Assembly (NCBI RefSeq): GCF_014534645.1
Contig: NZ_JACVQF010000235.1
Location: 124,001 to 188,000, forward strand
Source: Streptomyces griseicoloratus
Lineage (GTDB): Bacteria > Actinomycetota > Actinomycetes > Streptomycetales > Streptomycetaceae
Direction of reading: 5' to 3'
Length of the DNA: 64,000 nt
The first letter of the stretch is position 1. Every line of letters begins with the position of its first letter. Below are positions 53,628-62,297 of the stretch, piece by piece. The position numbers were made by a program, and so were the translations under genes. Below the pieces are notes generated by a model. It saw only the letters and a list, made by a program, of their open reading frames with translations. It did not search any database and was not told the origin of the DNA.

Positions 53628-54209
53628 ATGCAGACCAGCACCCGGGACCGGATCGTCGTCACCGCAGCGCGCCTCCTGCAGCGGCAGGGCTACATCGGAA
53701 CCGGCATCAAGCAGATCGCCCAGGAGGCACAGGCCACCCTCGGATCCGTCTACCACTTCTTCCCGGGCGGCAAGGAAGCCGTCGCCGTGGCCGCGATCAG
53801 GCACAGCAGCCAGGAGTTCGCGGCGCTGCTCCAGAAGACCCTGGACAGCGAGGAGGACCCGGCCGAGGCGGTGAACGCCTGCGCCCGGCGGCTGGCGACG
53901 GAACTGCGCGAGTCGGGCTGGACCGACGGCTGCCCCGTCACGGCGGCGGCCCTGGAGACGCTCGGCACCGACTCGGAGATCCAGCAGGTCTGCGCGGACG
54001 CACTGCGCGGCTGGGAGCGGCTTGTCCACGACAAGCTGCTGCGGTGCGGCTTCCCCGCCGAGACCGCCCGCGAGTTGGCGACCACCGTCATCAGCGCCTT
54101 GGAAGGGGCCGAGGTCACGGCCCAGGTCGCACGCAGCGAGGAACCGCTGCGCGCCGCGGGCCGCCAGCTGGCGCGCCTGGTGCACTCGTACGAGGTCCGG
54201 ACCGCGTGA
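53628..54209 (+). CDS. TetR-family repressor (LmrA/YxaF-like)
   Basis: Repressor of 193 aa. The N-terminal helix-turn-helix reads TGIKQIAQEAQATLGSVYHFF, with GKEAVAVAAI after it. The C-terminal domain (GCPVTAAALETLGTDSEIQ) is the LmrA/YxaF type. No ribosome site precedes the ATG, and a -10-like TACGGT ends 6 bases before it, so the message may be leaderless. It should control itself and the divergent oxidoreductase through the paired 17-base repeats. Confidence 0.9.
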   Translation: MQTSTRDRIVVTAARLLQRQGYIGTGIKQIAQEAQATLGSVYHFFPGGKEAVAVAAIRHSSQEFAALLQKTLDSEEDPAEAVNACARRLATELRESGWTDGCPVTAAALETLGTDSEIQQVCADALRGWERLVHDKLLRCGFPAETARELATTVISALEGAEVTAQVARSEEPLRAAGRQLARLVHSYEVRTA

Positions 54210-54293
54210 GTGCAGCGGCGCGGAGGGCGGTCACGACGGCAGGCCGGCCTCCGTCGTAGGCTGCACTCCGCACGCGAGGGACGGGAGGCGGCG

Positions 54294-54980
54294 GTGGCCG
54301 GGACGACGGCGAGCGGGACGACGGTGGCCGAGGTGATGGCCGAGCTGGCCGAGCTCGCGGACCCGAAGATTCGCGAGGTGAACGAGAGACACGGCGACGA
54401 TCACGGTGTGAACCTCGGCAAGCTGCGCGCGCTCGCGAAGCGGCTGAAGACGCAGCAGGAACTCGCGTGCCGGCTCTGGGAGACGGACGACACCGCTGCG
54501 AGACTGCTGGCGCTCCTGATCTGCCGCCCGAAGGCGTTCGACCGTGACCAGTTGGACGGCATGGTGCGCGAGGCGCGCACACCCAAGGTGCACGACTGGC
54601 TCGTGAACTACGTGGTCAAGAAGAACCCGCACGCCGAAGAGCTGTGCGTGGCCTGGACCGCCGATCCGGACCCCGTGGTCGCGAGTGCCGGCTGGGCGCT
54701 GACCACGGAACGCGTGGCGAAGAAGCCCGAGGGCCTCGACCTCGCAGGACTGCTCGATGTCGTCGAGGCGGAGATGAAGGACGCCCCGGATCGCCTGCAG
54801 TGGGCGATGAACCACTGCCTGGCCCAGATCGGGATCGAGCACCCCGAGTTCCGCAGCCGTGCGATCGGCATCGGTGAGCGCCTGGAGGTGCTCAAGGACT
54901 ACCCGACCTCCCCGGGCTGCACGTCTCCGTTCGCACCCGTCTGGATCAACGAGATGGTGCGCCGGCAGCAGGCCGGGTAG
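54294..54980 (+). CDS. DNA alkylation repair protein (AlkD-like HEAT repeat)
   Basis: Helical-repeat protein of 228 aa in the AlkC/AlkD glycosylase superfamily, which removes alkylated bases. The segments LADPKIREVNERHGDDHGVN, LRALAKRLKTQQELACRLWE and VHDWLVNYVVKKNPHAEEL fit the family. GTG 54294 is chosen because GGGAGG precedes it; a longer reading to 54210 is Arg-rich and unlike the family. Catalytic residues were not assigned. Confidence 0.8.
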   Translation: MAGTTASGTTVAEVMAELAELADPKIREVNERHGDDHGVNLGKLRALAKRLKTQQELACRLWETDDTAARLLALLICRPKAFDRDQLDGMVREARTPKVHDWLVNYVVKKNPHAEELCVAWTADPDPVVASAGWALTTERVAKKPEGLDLAGLLDVVEAEMKDAPDRLQWAMNHCLAQIGIEHPEFRSRAIGIGERLEVLKDYPTSPGCTSPFAPVWINEMVRRQQAG

Positions 54981-55058
54981 GAAGAACACCTGCTCACGCC
55001 CGTGCCGCCGCTCCCTCGCCACGCGGCCCCCGACACCAGCCGGCCATGAGGGTGTCGA

Positions 55059-55100
55059 TCAGGAATGGAGAAGCGCGGGACGCGGTGCCGCTTCTAGCCT
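55059..55100 (+). promoter_or_regulatory. Shared 16-base element and -10 box upstream of the first VOC gene
   Basis: TCAGGAATGGAGAAGC (55059-55074), 20 bases, TAGCCT (55095-55100), 7 bases, ATGGA. The same element and spacing recur at 56078 before the second VOC gene. The start codon would be at or next to the transcription start. Confidence 0.65.
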
Positions 55101-55107
55101 GGTCGCC

Positions 55108-55518
55108 ATGGATATCACCATTCACACGACCGCCCTGCCGCACGTCGACCCGGACGCGTCGCTCGCCTTCTACCGCGACGTCCTCGGCTTCGAGGTCCGC
55201 AGCGACGTCGGGCAGGGCAAGATGCGCTGGATCACGGTCGGCCCGGCCGGTCAGCCCGACACGTCCATCCTCCTGGCGCCGCCGGCCGCCGACCCGGGCG
55301 TCACCGAGGACGAGCGGCGCACCATCACCGAGATGATGGCCAAGGGCACCTACGGCTGGATCCTGCTGGCCACCCGGAACCTCGACGCCACGTTCGAGCA
55401 GGTGCAGGCCGGCGACACCGAGGTCGTCCAGGAGCCGACCGAGCAGCCGTACGGCATCCGCGACTGCGCCTTCCGCGACCCCGCGGGCAACCTCATCCGC
55501 ATCCAGGAGCTCCGCTGA
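55108..55518 (+). CDS. VOC family (glyoxalase-like) protein
   Basis: Single-domain VOC protein of 136 aa. It starts MDITIHTTALPHVDPDAS and shows LAFYRDVLGFEVRSDVG and the C-terminal FRDPAGNLIRIQEL. It lies directly upstream of the AraC-type regulator and shares its promoter-proximal element with the VOC gene on the other side of that regulator. The substrate is unknown. No ribosome site is visible, so a leaderless message is likely. Confidence 0.85.
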   Translation: MDITIHTTALPHVDPDASLAFYRDVLGFEVRSDVGQGKMRWITVGPAGQPDTSILLAPPAADPGVTEDERRTITEMMAKGTYGWILLATRNLDATFEQVQAGDTEVVQEPTEQPYGIRDCAFRDPAGNLIRIQELR

Positions 55519-55599
55519 GCCGGGCCGGCGCCGATGCGTCACCACTCCGGGTACTCGTGGACACCGATGGAAGAGGAAGAAGAGGAAAAGGGGGGTCTC

Positions 55600-56121
55600 A
55601 TGTGTCAGCCGGGGTGGCGGCGTGCACGCGTCCAGGCGCAGCGCCTGACCGATCTCGCACGGCTGCGCCGCGTCCGTGACCGGATCGACAGGGAGTACGC
55701 GCAGCCGCTGGACGTGGAGGCGCTGGCCCGCGACGCGAACATGTCCGCCGGGCACCTCAGCCGGCAGTTCCGGGCCGCGTACGGCGAGTCGCCGTACGCG
55801 TACCTGATGACGCGTCGCATCGCACGCGCGACGGCGCTGCTGCGCCGTGGTGACCTCGGCGTCACCGAGGTCTGCTTCGCCGTCGGCTGCGCGTCGCCGG
55901 GCACGTTCACCACCCGCTTCACCGAACTGGTCGGCATGCCGCCCGGAGCCTTCCGGCGCTGGGCGGCCGACGCGGCGCCCGACCGCTCCGGTGCCGCGGG
56001 GGCCGCCGACGAGTCCGGCTCCGAGATCACGGTGGAGGGGATGCCGGCGTGTGTGGCGCAGCAGGTGACCGGACCGGTCAGGAATCGAGAAGCCCCGGCC
56101 ACCAGGCAGCTCGTAGCGTGA
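55600..56121 (+). CDS. AraC-family helix-turn-helix regulator
   Basis: Compact regulator of 173 aa. The AraC DNA-binding domain takes up about residues 20-120, with LDVEALARDANMSAGHLSRQF and GVTEVCFAVGCASPGTFTTRF. There is no large N-terminal effector domain, and the C-terminal tail is short and Ala-rich. The ATG at 55600 is chosen for its AAAGGGGGG ribosome site; a longer start (55567, MEEEEEEKG) lacks one. It sits between two VOC genes that both carry TCAGGAATSGAGAAGC, so it is the natural candidate to bind that element. The downstream copy lies inside this gene's own 3' end. Confidence 0.88.
   Translation: MCQPGWRRARVQAQRLTDLARLRRVRDRIDREYAQPLDVEALARDANMSAGHLSRQFRAAYGESPYAYLMTRRIARATALLRRGDLGVTEVCFAVGCASPGTFTTRFTELVGMPPGAFRRWAADAAPDRSGAAGAADESGSEITVEGMPACVAQQVTGPVRNREAPATRQLVA
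56078..56119 (+). promoter_or_regulatory. Shared 16-base element and -10 box upstream of the second VOC gene
   Basis: TCAGGAATCGAGAAGC (56078-56093), 20 bases, TAGCGT (56114-56119), 7 bases, ATGGA. It matches the element at 55059 in 15 of 16 bases with identical spacing, although here it lies inside the AraC coding sequence. Confidence 0.65.
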
Positions 56122-56126
56122 TGGCC

Positions 56127-56798
56127 ATGGAGAACACCACCGCATCCCAGACGTCCGTCGCATCCGTCACCCTCGAGGTGGCCGACCCGGAGGCCGCCCA
56201 GCGCTTCTACGCCGCCTTCGGCGTGGACAGCCGCATACGCCTGCGGGCGTCCGAAGCACACTCCACCGGATTCCGCGGCTTCACCCTGGCGCTCACGGTG
56301 GCCCGGCCGGCCATCGTCGACGGCTTCCTCGGCGCCGCCGTGGACGCCGGCGCCACGGTGCTGAAGCCCGCCGCGAAGTCGCTCTGGGGCTACGGCGGCG
56401 TCGTACAGGCCCCGGACGGGACGGTCTGGAAGGTCGCGACCCCGGCGAAGAAGGACACCGGTCCCGACACCCGGGAGATCGACGAGGTCGTCCTCCTGCT
56501 CGGTGTCGAGGACGTGAAGGCCAGCAAGCAGTTCTACGTCGGCCGGGGCCTGACCGTGGCCAGGAGCTTCGGCGGCAAGTACGCCGAGTTCGCCTCCGCA
56601 GAGTCCAGCCCCGTCAAGCTGGCGCTGTACAAACGGCGCGGCCTCGCCAAGGACCTCGGCGTCCCCGCCGACGGCACCGGCTCGCACCGGATCGTCCTCG
56701 GCAGCACCGCCGGCCCCTTCACCGACCCGGACGGATTCGCCTGGGAGGCCGCCGCGTCCCTCGCCACGGCACCGGCCACCGCGCCTGAACCCTCCTGA
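56127..56798 (+). CDS. Two-domain VOC family (glyoxalase-like) protein
   Basis: 223 aa with two VOC-like halves: SVTLEVADPEAAQRFYAAFG and later VVLLLGVEDVKASKQFYVGRG. ATG 56127 is chosen because it holds the same position relative to the shared promoter element as the first VOC gene; ATG 56121 (overlapping the AraC stop as TGATG) is also possible. It may be expressed both from the AraC transcript and from its own promoter. The substrate is unknown. Confidence 0.85.
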   Translation: MENTTASQTSVASVTLEVADPEAAQRFYAAFGVDSRIRLRASEAHSTGFRGFTLALTVARPAIVDGFLGAAVDAGATVLKPAAKSLWGYGGVVQAPDGTVWKVATPAKKDTGPDTREIDEVVLLLGVEDVKASKQFYVGRGLTVARSFGGKYAEFASAESSPVKLALYKRRGLAKDLGVPADGTGSHRIVLGSTAGPFTDPDGFAWEAAASLATAPATAPEPS

Positions 56799-56850
56799 CA
56801 CCCGGTAGTCCCGCACATCCCGCCCCGATCCCGTACGAGAGGAACCCGCC

Positions 56851-57333
56851 ATGCCGAACAGGAAGTCGTCCACCGAGAACGCCGGCACGACCGCCGAGCA
56901 GTACAACGGATTCACCGCCGAAGAGCGGGCCGCGATGAAGGAGCACGCGCAGGAGCAGAAGAAGGCGGCGGCCCGGCGCGGTACGCGGGCCGAGAAGGAG
57001 GCGGCAGCGGAGCGGGACGTGCTCGCGAAGATCGCCGAGATGCCGGAGTCGGACCGTGTCCTCGCCGAGCGGATCCACGACATCGTCAAGACGGCCGCTC
57101 CCTCCCTCACACCGCGGCTCTGGTACGGGATGCCCGCGTACGCCCGCGACGGCAAGGTTCTGTGCTTCTTCCAGGGCGCACAGAAGTTCAAGTCCAGGTA
57201 CTCCACGCTCGGTTTCAGCGACGAGGCGGAACTCGACGACGGTGCCATGTGGCCGACCGCGTACGCCTTGAAGGAGCTGACCGCGGCCGACGAAGAGCGC
57301 ATCAGCGCGCTCGTCAAGAAGGCCATGGGCTGA
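56851..57333 (+). CDS. DUF1801-like protein
   Basis: Small protein of 160 aa. The N-terminal 65 residues are charged and likely coiled coil ([20 protein letters not shown]). The C-terminal half ([20 protein letters not shown] and [16 protein letters not shown]) fits the DUF1801/YdhG fold, seen in iron-chaperone (frataxin-like) proteins. GAGAGGAA precedes the ATG. It follows the second VOC gene by 52 bases. Function is unknown. Confidence 0.78.
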   Translation: MPNRKSSTENAGTTAEQYNGFTAEERAAMKEHAQEQKKAAARRGTRAEKEAAAERDVLAKIAEMPESDRVLAERIHDIVKTAAPSLTPRLWYGMPAYARDGKVLCFFQGAQKFKSRYSTLGFSDEAELDDGAMWPTAYALKELTAADEERISALVKKAMG

Positions 57334-57470
57334 CGTCCGCACGATGACATCGCCAACCGTCCCGCGGACGGGCGACCCGAACTGAGCATTGCTCGGCTCC
57401 GGGTGGAGTCCGCCCCGCGACCGAGGCCCGGCATCTGGCCTCCGACGGCCGAACCGCCGACAATGGCGGG

Positions 57471-58691
57471 ATGACGTCGCCATCGAGGATGCGGCGCTGG
57501 GAGCGGTGGGCCACGGGCGAGGGCGTGCTCCTCAAAGGACCCTTGGCATCGTCCGCCGTCTCGCGCCTGGCCGGAGAGTTGTACCGGGACAAGTCCTCCT
57601 GGGCTGCCGGCGCACTTGCCTCCAGCGCGGCGAGCTCGTCGCAGCCTGCCGCCGGCAAGGCTTTCGCGGCGTTGGCCGAGGCGTGCGAAGACCTGCGTAC
57701 GGCGGGCATCGTGATCCACGCATGCTTGTTGCGGTGCGGCAGCAGAGAGGGCGAAGACGACAGGCCATGGTCCTCGGTCGCCGCGCCCTTGCTCTTCGGA
57801 GGATCGCCTCCCCGGCTCGTCCGGTTCCTCGACCACGGGCCGGCCGACGGTGAGCCGTGGACTCGGCCGGAGGGCATCGCCGACCAACTGCTGATGTGCG
57901 TGTCCTTCGACTCGCCCCGCCGTCCCGACCTGGAGCAGTTCCTGTCCACCACGGATCAGCCGCTGATCCTGGACAAGTTGGTGGCGCTGTGGCGCGACGA
58001 CACCCATCTGCCCAACCGGATCGTGACGGACGTGGCCGTCGCGAATCCGCACCTCGTCCCGCCGGGCTCCGGCAAGAACGTGCTCTTGGCGGTGGCGAAG
58101 GACCACTTGGAGCTGCTTGATTTCACCCGGGCCGGCACCGTTGACGCCGTGCTCCGCGGTACCCGGCTGCCCAGGACGGACCTGGCCGACAAGTACAGGC
58201 GAGTCCTGCGCGCACTGCCTCCGGGCGTGGCGCGGGAGCGCCTGTGCGAAATCGCCACGGTCCGGTTCAACGGAGCCGAAGAGGCCCTGGCGGCCGCGAT
58301 CGAGGCGGGATATGCGCCTGAACGGCCGCGGGACCGTTTGCTCTTCTTCTACCTCACCGAGCAGTGGGACCGCTACGACGCGCTCGATCCCGACGGGGAA
58401 CTGCTCTACGCCGCCTATCTCGAAGAAGTCGACCGCTCCGCCGAATTCAGAGCCCACAGCCTGATGTGGGACATCATCAACACCGCCCGCCGCAACGGGC
58501 GACCCGACCCTGCCGTTCGACACGTGGAGGAGAACCCGGTGTCCGAGAGCGGGGGATCAGGCGCGCAGCGGGGGACGATCGGCGGATACAGCAGCGACTA
58601 CGGCAGCGGTGGCGACCACGGCGGCGGTGGTGACTACGGCGGTGGCGGCTACGGCGGTGGCGGCTGGACCGGCGGCAGCTTCCACACGTGA
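57471..58691 (+). CDS. Hypothetical protein with Gly/Tyr-rich tail
   Basis: 406 aa; I do not recognise a family. Residues 1-360 look globular and alpha-rich with no signal peptide or membrane span. Segments DKLVALWRDDTHLPNRIVTD and LLFFYLTEQWDRYDALDPDG suggest HEAT- or TPR-like helical repeats. The last 40 residues are a low-complexity Gly/Tyr/Ser tail ending WTGGSFHT, which could drive self-association or surface display, but no export signal is seen. There is no clear ribosome site; GACAAT ends 6 bases before the ATG, so a leaderless message is possible. It stands alone between DUF1801 and arsC. Confidence 0.7.
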   Translation: MTSPSRMRRWERWATGEGVLLKGPLASSAVSRLAGELYRDKSSWAAGALASSAASSSQPAAGKAFAALAEACEDLRTAGIVIHACLLRCGSREGEDDRPWSSVAAPLLFGGSPPRLVRFLDHGPADGEPWTRPEGIADQLLMCVSFDSPRRPDLEQFLSTTDQPLILDKLVALWRDDTHLPNRIVTDVAVANPHLVPPGSGKNVLLAVAKDHLELLDFTRAGTVDAVLRGTRLPRTDLADKYRRVLRALPPGVARERLCEIATVRFNGAEEALAAAIEAGYAPERPRDRLLFFYLTEQWDRYDALDPDGELLYAAYLEEVDRSAEFRAHSLMWDIINTARRNGRPDPAVRHVEENPVSESGGSGAQRGTIGGYSSDYGSGGDHGGGGDYGGGGYGGGGWTGGSFHT

Positions 58692-58730
58692 ACCGCTACG
58701 TGCTCGGCCCGCTCACCCAGCTCACCCTGC

Positions 58731-59150
58731 TCACGCCTGCTGCCGGGCGTCGATCTCGGCGATCAGGGCCTCGATGCGCGTCCTGATCTCGTCGCGGATG
58801 GGGCGGACGGCTTCGACGCCCTTGCCGGCGGGGTCTTCGAGGGCCCAGTCGAGGTACGTCTTGCCGGGGAAGACCGGGCAGGCGTCGCCGCAGCCCATGG
58901 TGATGACGTAGTCGGACGCCTGGACGGCCTCGGTGGTCAGCACCTTCGGCTGCTGGTCGGCGATGTCCACGCCGACCTCCTTCATGGCCTCGACGGCGGC
59001 GGGGTTGACCTGGTCGCCCGGGACCGAGCCTGCCGAGCGGACCTCGACGCGGTCCCCGGCGAGGTGGCGCAGGAAGCCGGCGGCCATCTGGGAGCGGCCG
59101 GCGTTGTGGACGCAGAGGAACAGGACGGAGGCGAGCGGAGCGGAGGGCAT
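58731..59150 (-). CDS. arsC: Arsenate reductase (LMW-phosphatase fold)
   Basis: Reduces arsenate to arsenite; 139 aa. It has the phosphatase-type P-loop CVHNAGRS with nucleophile Cys13, then GVDIADQQPKVLT, and MGCGDACPVFPG with further Cys residues that can take part in the disulfide cascade (thioredoxin or mycothiol linked in actinomycetes). It is divergent from arsR-acr3. GAAGGAA precedes the ATG. Confidence 0.9.
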   Translation of the reverse strand: MPSAPLASVLFLCVHNAGRSQMAAGFLRHLAGDRVEVRSAGSVPGDQVNPAAVEAMKEVGVDIADQQPKVLTTEAVQASDYVITMGCGDACPVFPGKTYLDWALEDPAGKGVEAVRPIRDEIRTRIEALIAEIDARQQA

Positions 59151-59226
59151 GCGTTCTTCCTTCACGTCAGGGGCCTGCCCGGGAGTGCGCACCCCTGCGG
59201 CGGGTCCATGAGTCAGCCCGGAGTGG

Positions 59227-59258
59227 TATCAGCCTCGGGTGATGTGACAGTATCAGCC
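59227..59258. promoter_or_regulatory. Candidate ArsR operator between arsC and arsR
   Basis: ATCAGCC-TC-GGGTGAT (59228-59243) is a near-perfect 16-base dyad, and TATCAGCC recurs 24 bases later (59227-59234, 59251-59258). It lies in the 109-base divergent gap, directly before the arsR ATG. Confidence 0.65.
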
Positions 59259-59259
59259 C

Positions 59260-59568
59260 ATGATGACGTCAGTCGACACTGACCTGATCCGGGTGCTGGC
59301 CGACCCGCTCAGGCTCCGGATCGTGACCCTGCTCGCCCGCGAGACGCTGTGCACCACCCACCTGGTGGAGGAGACCGGGGCCAGGCAGACCAACCTCTCC
59401 AACCACCTCCGGGTGCTGCGGGAGGCCGGGGTCGTGGAGACCGAGCCGTGCGGCCGCTTCACCTACTACAAGCTCAAGCCCGACGTCATCGCCCGACTCG
59501 CGGGCCAGTTCGCCGACCTGGCCGAGTCCGCTCGTACCGCTGCCGAGAACAAGAGGGCCTGTCCGTGA
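59260..59568 (+). CDS. arsR: ArsR-family arsenic-responsive repressor
   Basis: Winged-helix repressor of 102 aa. LADPLRLRIVTLLARE and RQTNLSNHLRVLREAGVVET form the DNA-binding part. The classical ELCVCDL metal site is replaced by TLCTTHL, with Cys31 followed by His34. Other Cys are Cys64 (EPCGRF) and Cys101 near the C-terminus, so arsenite is probably bound by a different Cys set. The stop overlaps the acr3 start (GTGA), so repressor and pump are coupled. Confidence 0.9.
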   Translation: MMTSVDTDLIRVLADPLRLRIVTLLARETLCTTHLVEETGARQTNLSNHLRVLREAGVVETEPCGRFTYYKLKPDVIARLAGQFADLAESARTAAENKRACP

Positions 59569-60650
59569 CCCGAACCGCTGCCGCGACCGCTGCCGAAGAA
59601 CGGTCGGTCGTCGCGAAGCTCTCCACCCTGGACCGTTTCCTGGCGGTCTGGATCCTGCTGGCCATGGCGCTCGGCCTGGGCCTGGGCCGGCTGGTCCCCG
59701 GCCTGGACGACGCACTCGCGAAGGTCGAGACCGGCGGCGTCTCCCTGCCGATCGCCGTCGGCCTGCTGATCATGATGTACCCGGTTCTCGCCAAGGTCCG
59801 CTACGACAGGCTCGACGCCGTCACCGGCGACAAGAAGCTGATGATCTCCTCGCTGGTCGTCAACTGGGTGCTCGGTCCCGCGGTCATGTTCGCGCTCGCG
59901 TGGATCTTCCTGCCCGATCTGCCCGAGTACCGCACCGGCCTGATCATCGTCGGCCTGGCCCGCTGTATCGCGATGGTCGTCATCTGGAACGACCTCGCCT
60001 GCGGCGACCGTGAGGCGGCCGCCGTCCTCGTCGCCCTGAACTCGGTCTTCCAGGTCGTCGCCTTCGGCGTCCTCGGCTGGTTCTACCTCGACTTCCTGCC
60101 CGGCCGGCTCGGCCTCGGGGAGGGCGAGACGCTCGACATCTCGATGGGGAAGATCGCGCTCAACGTCGTCGTCTTCCTCGGCGTGCCCCTGGTGGCAGGT
60201 TTCCTGACCCGCCGCATCGGCGAGAAGAAGCTGGGCCGCGAGTCCTACGAGCAGAAGTTCCTGCCGAAAATCGGCCCGTGGGCGCTGTACGGCCTGCTGT
60301 TCACCATCGTCATCCTCTTCGCCCTGCAGGGGAAGACGATCACCTCGCAGCCGCTCGACGTGGTCCGCATCGCACTCCCGCTGCTCGTCTACTTCGCGGT
60401 CATGTGGTTCGGCACCTTCGCCCTCGGCAAGGCGCTCGGCCTGCACTACGACAGGACGGCGACCCTCGCCTTCACGGCCGCGGGAAACAACTTCGAACTG
60501 GCCATCGCGGTCGCCATCGCCACCTTCGGCGTCACCTCCGGCCAGGCCCTCTCCGGTGTCGTCGGACCGCTCATCGAGGTCCCGGTGCTCATCGCCCTGG
60601 TGTACGTGTCACTGGCCTGGCGCAGAACCTTCACCCCCGCCCGACGGTAG
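59565..60650 (+). CDS. acr3: ACR3-family arsenite efflux permease
   Basis: Arsenite pump of 361 aa with ten predicted membrane spans. ACR3 hallmarks are LARCIAMVVIWNDLA, which holds the conserved transport Cys, and TLAFTAAGNNFELAIAVAIATFG. GTG 59565 overlaps the arsR stop by four bases. Together with ArsC it gives arsenate and arsenite resistance. A terminator follows. Confidence 0.93.
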   Translation: MTRTAAATAAEERSVVAKLSTLDRFLAVWILLAMALGLGLGRLVPGLDDALAKVETGGVSLPIAVGLLIMMYPVLAKVRYDRLDAVTGDKKLMISSLVVNWVLGPAVMFALAWIFLPDLPEYRTGLIIVGLARCIAMVVIWNDLACGDREAAAVLVALNSVFQVVAFGVLGWFYLDFLPGRLGLGEGETLDISMGKIALNVVVFLGVPLVAGFLTRRIGEKKLGRESYEQKFLPKIGPWALYGLLFTIVILFALQGKTITSQPLDVVRIALPLLVYFAVMWFGTFALGKALGLHYDRTATLAFTAAGNNFELAIAVAIATFGVTSGQALSGVVGPLIEVPVLIALVYVSLAWRRTFTPARR

Positions 60651-60674
60651 AACCGCGTCGCGTCCTCGTCCGGT

Positions 60675-60701
60675 GCCCCGCCCCAGCCCGTGGGGCGGGG
60701 C
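60675..60701 (+). terminator. Terminator after the arsenic operon
   Basis: Perfect 10-bp stem GCCCCGCCCC / GGGGCGGGGC with a 7-base loop, 24 bases after the acr3 stop. The rest of the gap up to 60860 shows only the GGGGGGAG ribosome site of the next gene. Confidence 0.75.
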
Positions 60702-60860
60702 CTCGGCACCAAACCGCGGCCCCCCCGGCCCCTTCACGGCATGCCCACGCATCCGTCCTACGGACGTGCCTCCGATAGCAGTACGCCGAGGCATCACTCG
60801 CTGGTCCGGCGGGCAGGCAAGAGGTTGTTCAGTGCGGAACGTCTCAAGGGGGGAGCCCTC

Positions 60861-62225
60861 GTGTCCACGACCGGAAGCGACACCACCGCTGCACCGGGGA
60901 CAGGGGACGACAGCCCGCTGCGGCGCGCCATCGGCCCCAGGCTGCTGGTCCTGTTCGTGATCGGCGACATCCTCGGCACCGGCATCTACGCCACCACCGG
61001 TCAGGTCGCCGGCAAGGTCGGCGGGGCGCTGTGGCTGCCGTTCGTCATCGGGTTCGTCGTGGCCCTCCTGACCGCGGCCTCGTACGTCGAACTGGTCGGC
61101 AAGTACCCGCAGGCGGCCGGAGCCGCGCTCTACACCCAGAAGGCGTTCAAGGTCCCGTTCCTCACCTTCATCATCGCCTTCATGGTCATGTGCTCGGGCC
61201 TCTCCTCGGCGAGCGCGGCGGCCCGTGCCTTCAGCGGCGACTACCTCGCCGAGTTCACGGACTTCTTCCCGCCCACCCTCATCGCGATCCTCTTCATCCT
61301 CGCCCTGGCGGCCCTGAACCTCCGAGGCGTGTCGGAGTCCGTCAAGACCAACGTCGTCCTCACGCTCGTCGAGCTCACGGGCCTGCTCGTCATCCTCACG
61401 ATCGGCGCCTGGGCGGTCCTGACCGGTGACGGGGAGCCGAGCCGGCTCGGCGAGTTCCAGGCAGAGGGCACCGGCTACGCCCTGATCACCAGCGTTCTGG
61501 GTGCGACGGCCCTCGGCTTCTTCGCCTTCGTCGGCTTCGAGGACTCCGTCAACATGGCCGAGGAGACCAAGGACCCGGTGCGCACCTTCCCACGGGCCAT
61601 CTTCACCGGCGTGATCGTCACCGGGACCATCTACGTCCTGGTCGCCCTGGTCTCCTCCCTGCTCGTCGACTACCGCGTGCTGGAGGGTTCCAGCGGCCCA
61701 CTGCTGGAGGTCGTCAAGGCCGGCGGGCTCGACTTCCCGCCCCGGCTGTTCGCCCTCATCGCGCTGTTCGCCGTCACCAACTCGGCCCTGATCAACATCA
61801 TGATGGCGTCCCGCCTCTGCTACGGCATGGCCAACGAACGGATCCTGCCCCGCGGTATGGGCCGTGTCCTCCGCAGGCGGCGCACCCCGGTCGTCGGCAT
61901 CGTCTTCGTCTCGCTCCTCGCCATCGGCCTGGTCTCCACCGGGGAGATCGCGGGCCTCGGCGACACGACGGCCTTCCTGCTCCTGTGCGTCTTCGCGGTC
62001 GTCAACATCGCCGTCCTCGTCCTGCGCCGCGACCGCGTCGAGCACCGGCACTTCCGCACACCGACCGCGCTGCCGGTGCTCGGCGCGATCACCGCACTCA
62101 TCCTCGCCAGCCCGCTGTCCGACCGGCCCGCCGACGTCTACATCAGGGCAGGCGTGCTGCTGGCCATCGGCGTCGGGCTGTGGGTGGTCAACAAGGTGGT
62201 GATGAAGGTACGCGGCGAAGCGTGA
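60861..62225 (+). CDS. APC-superfamily amino acid/amine permease
   Basis: Membrane transporter of 454 aa with about 12 spans. The first span carries VIGDILGTGIYATTGQVAG, the unwound-helix substrate motif of APC transporters. GFFAFVGFEDSVNMAEETKDP and ASRLCYGMANERILPRGMG are family landmarks. The GTG start follows GGGGGGAG. It stands alone between the arsenic operon and the SRPBCC gene. Substrate not determined. Confidence 0.88.
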   Translation: MSTTGSDTTAAPGTGDDSPLRRAIGPRLLVLFVIGDILGTGIYATTGQVAGKVGGALWLPFVIGFVVALLTAASYVELVGKYPQAAGAALYTQKAFKVPFLTFIIAFMVMCSGLSSASAAARAFSGDYLAEFTDFFPPTLIAILFILALAALNLRGVSESVKTNVVLTLVELTGLLVILTIGAWAVLTGDGEPSRLGEFQAEGTGYALITSVLGATALGFFAFVGFEDSVNMAEETKDPVRTFPRAIFTGVIVTGTIYVLVALVSSLLVDYRVLEGSSGPLLEVVKAGGLDFPPRLFALIALFAVTNSALINIMMASRLCYGMANERILPRGMGRVLRRRRTPVVGIVFVSLLAIGLVSTGEIAGLGDTTAFLLLCVFAVVNIAVLVLRRDRVEHRHFRTPTALPVLGAITALILASPLSDRPADVYIRAGVLLAIGVGLWVVNKVVMKVRGEA

Positions 62226-62297
62226 GCCCCGGGCGACGCGCACGCCCTACCGGCGGCGCACTCCGGGGCGCTGAGCCGGCAGATCACCGGGGTGCGT

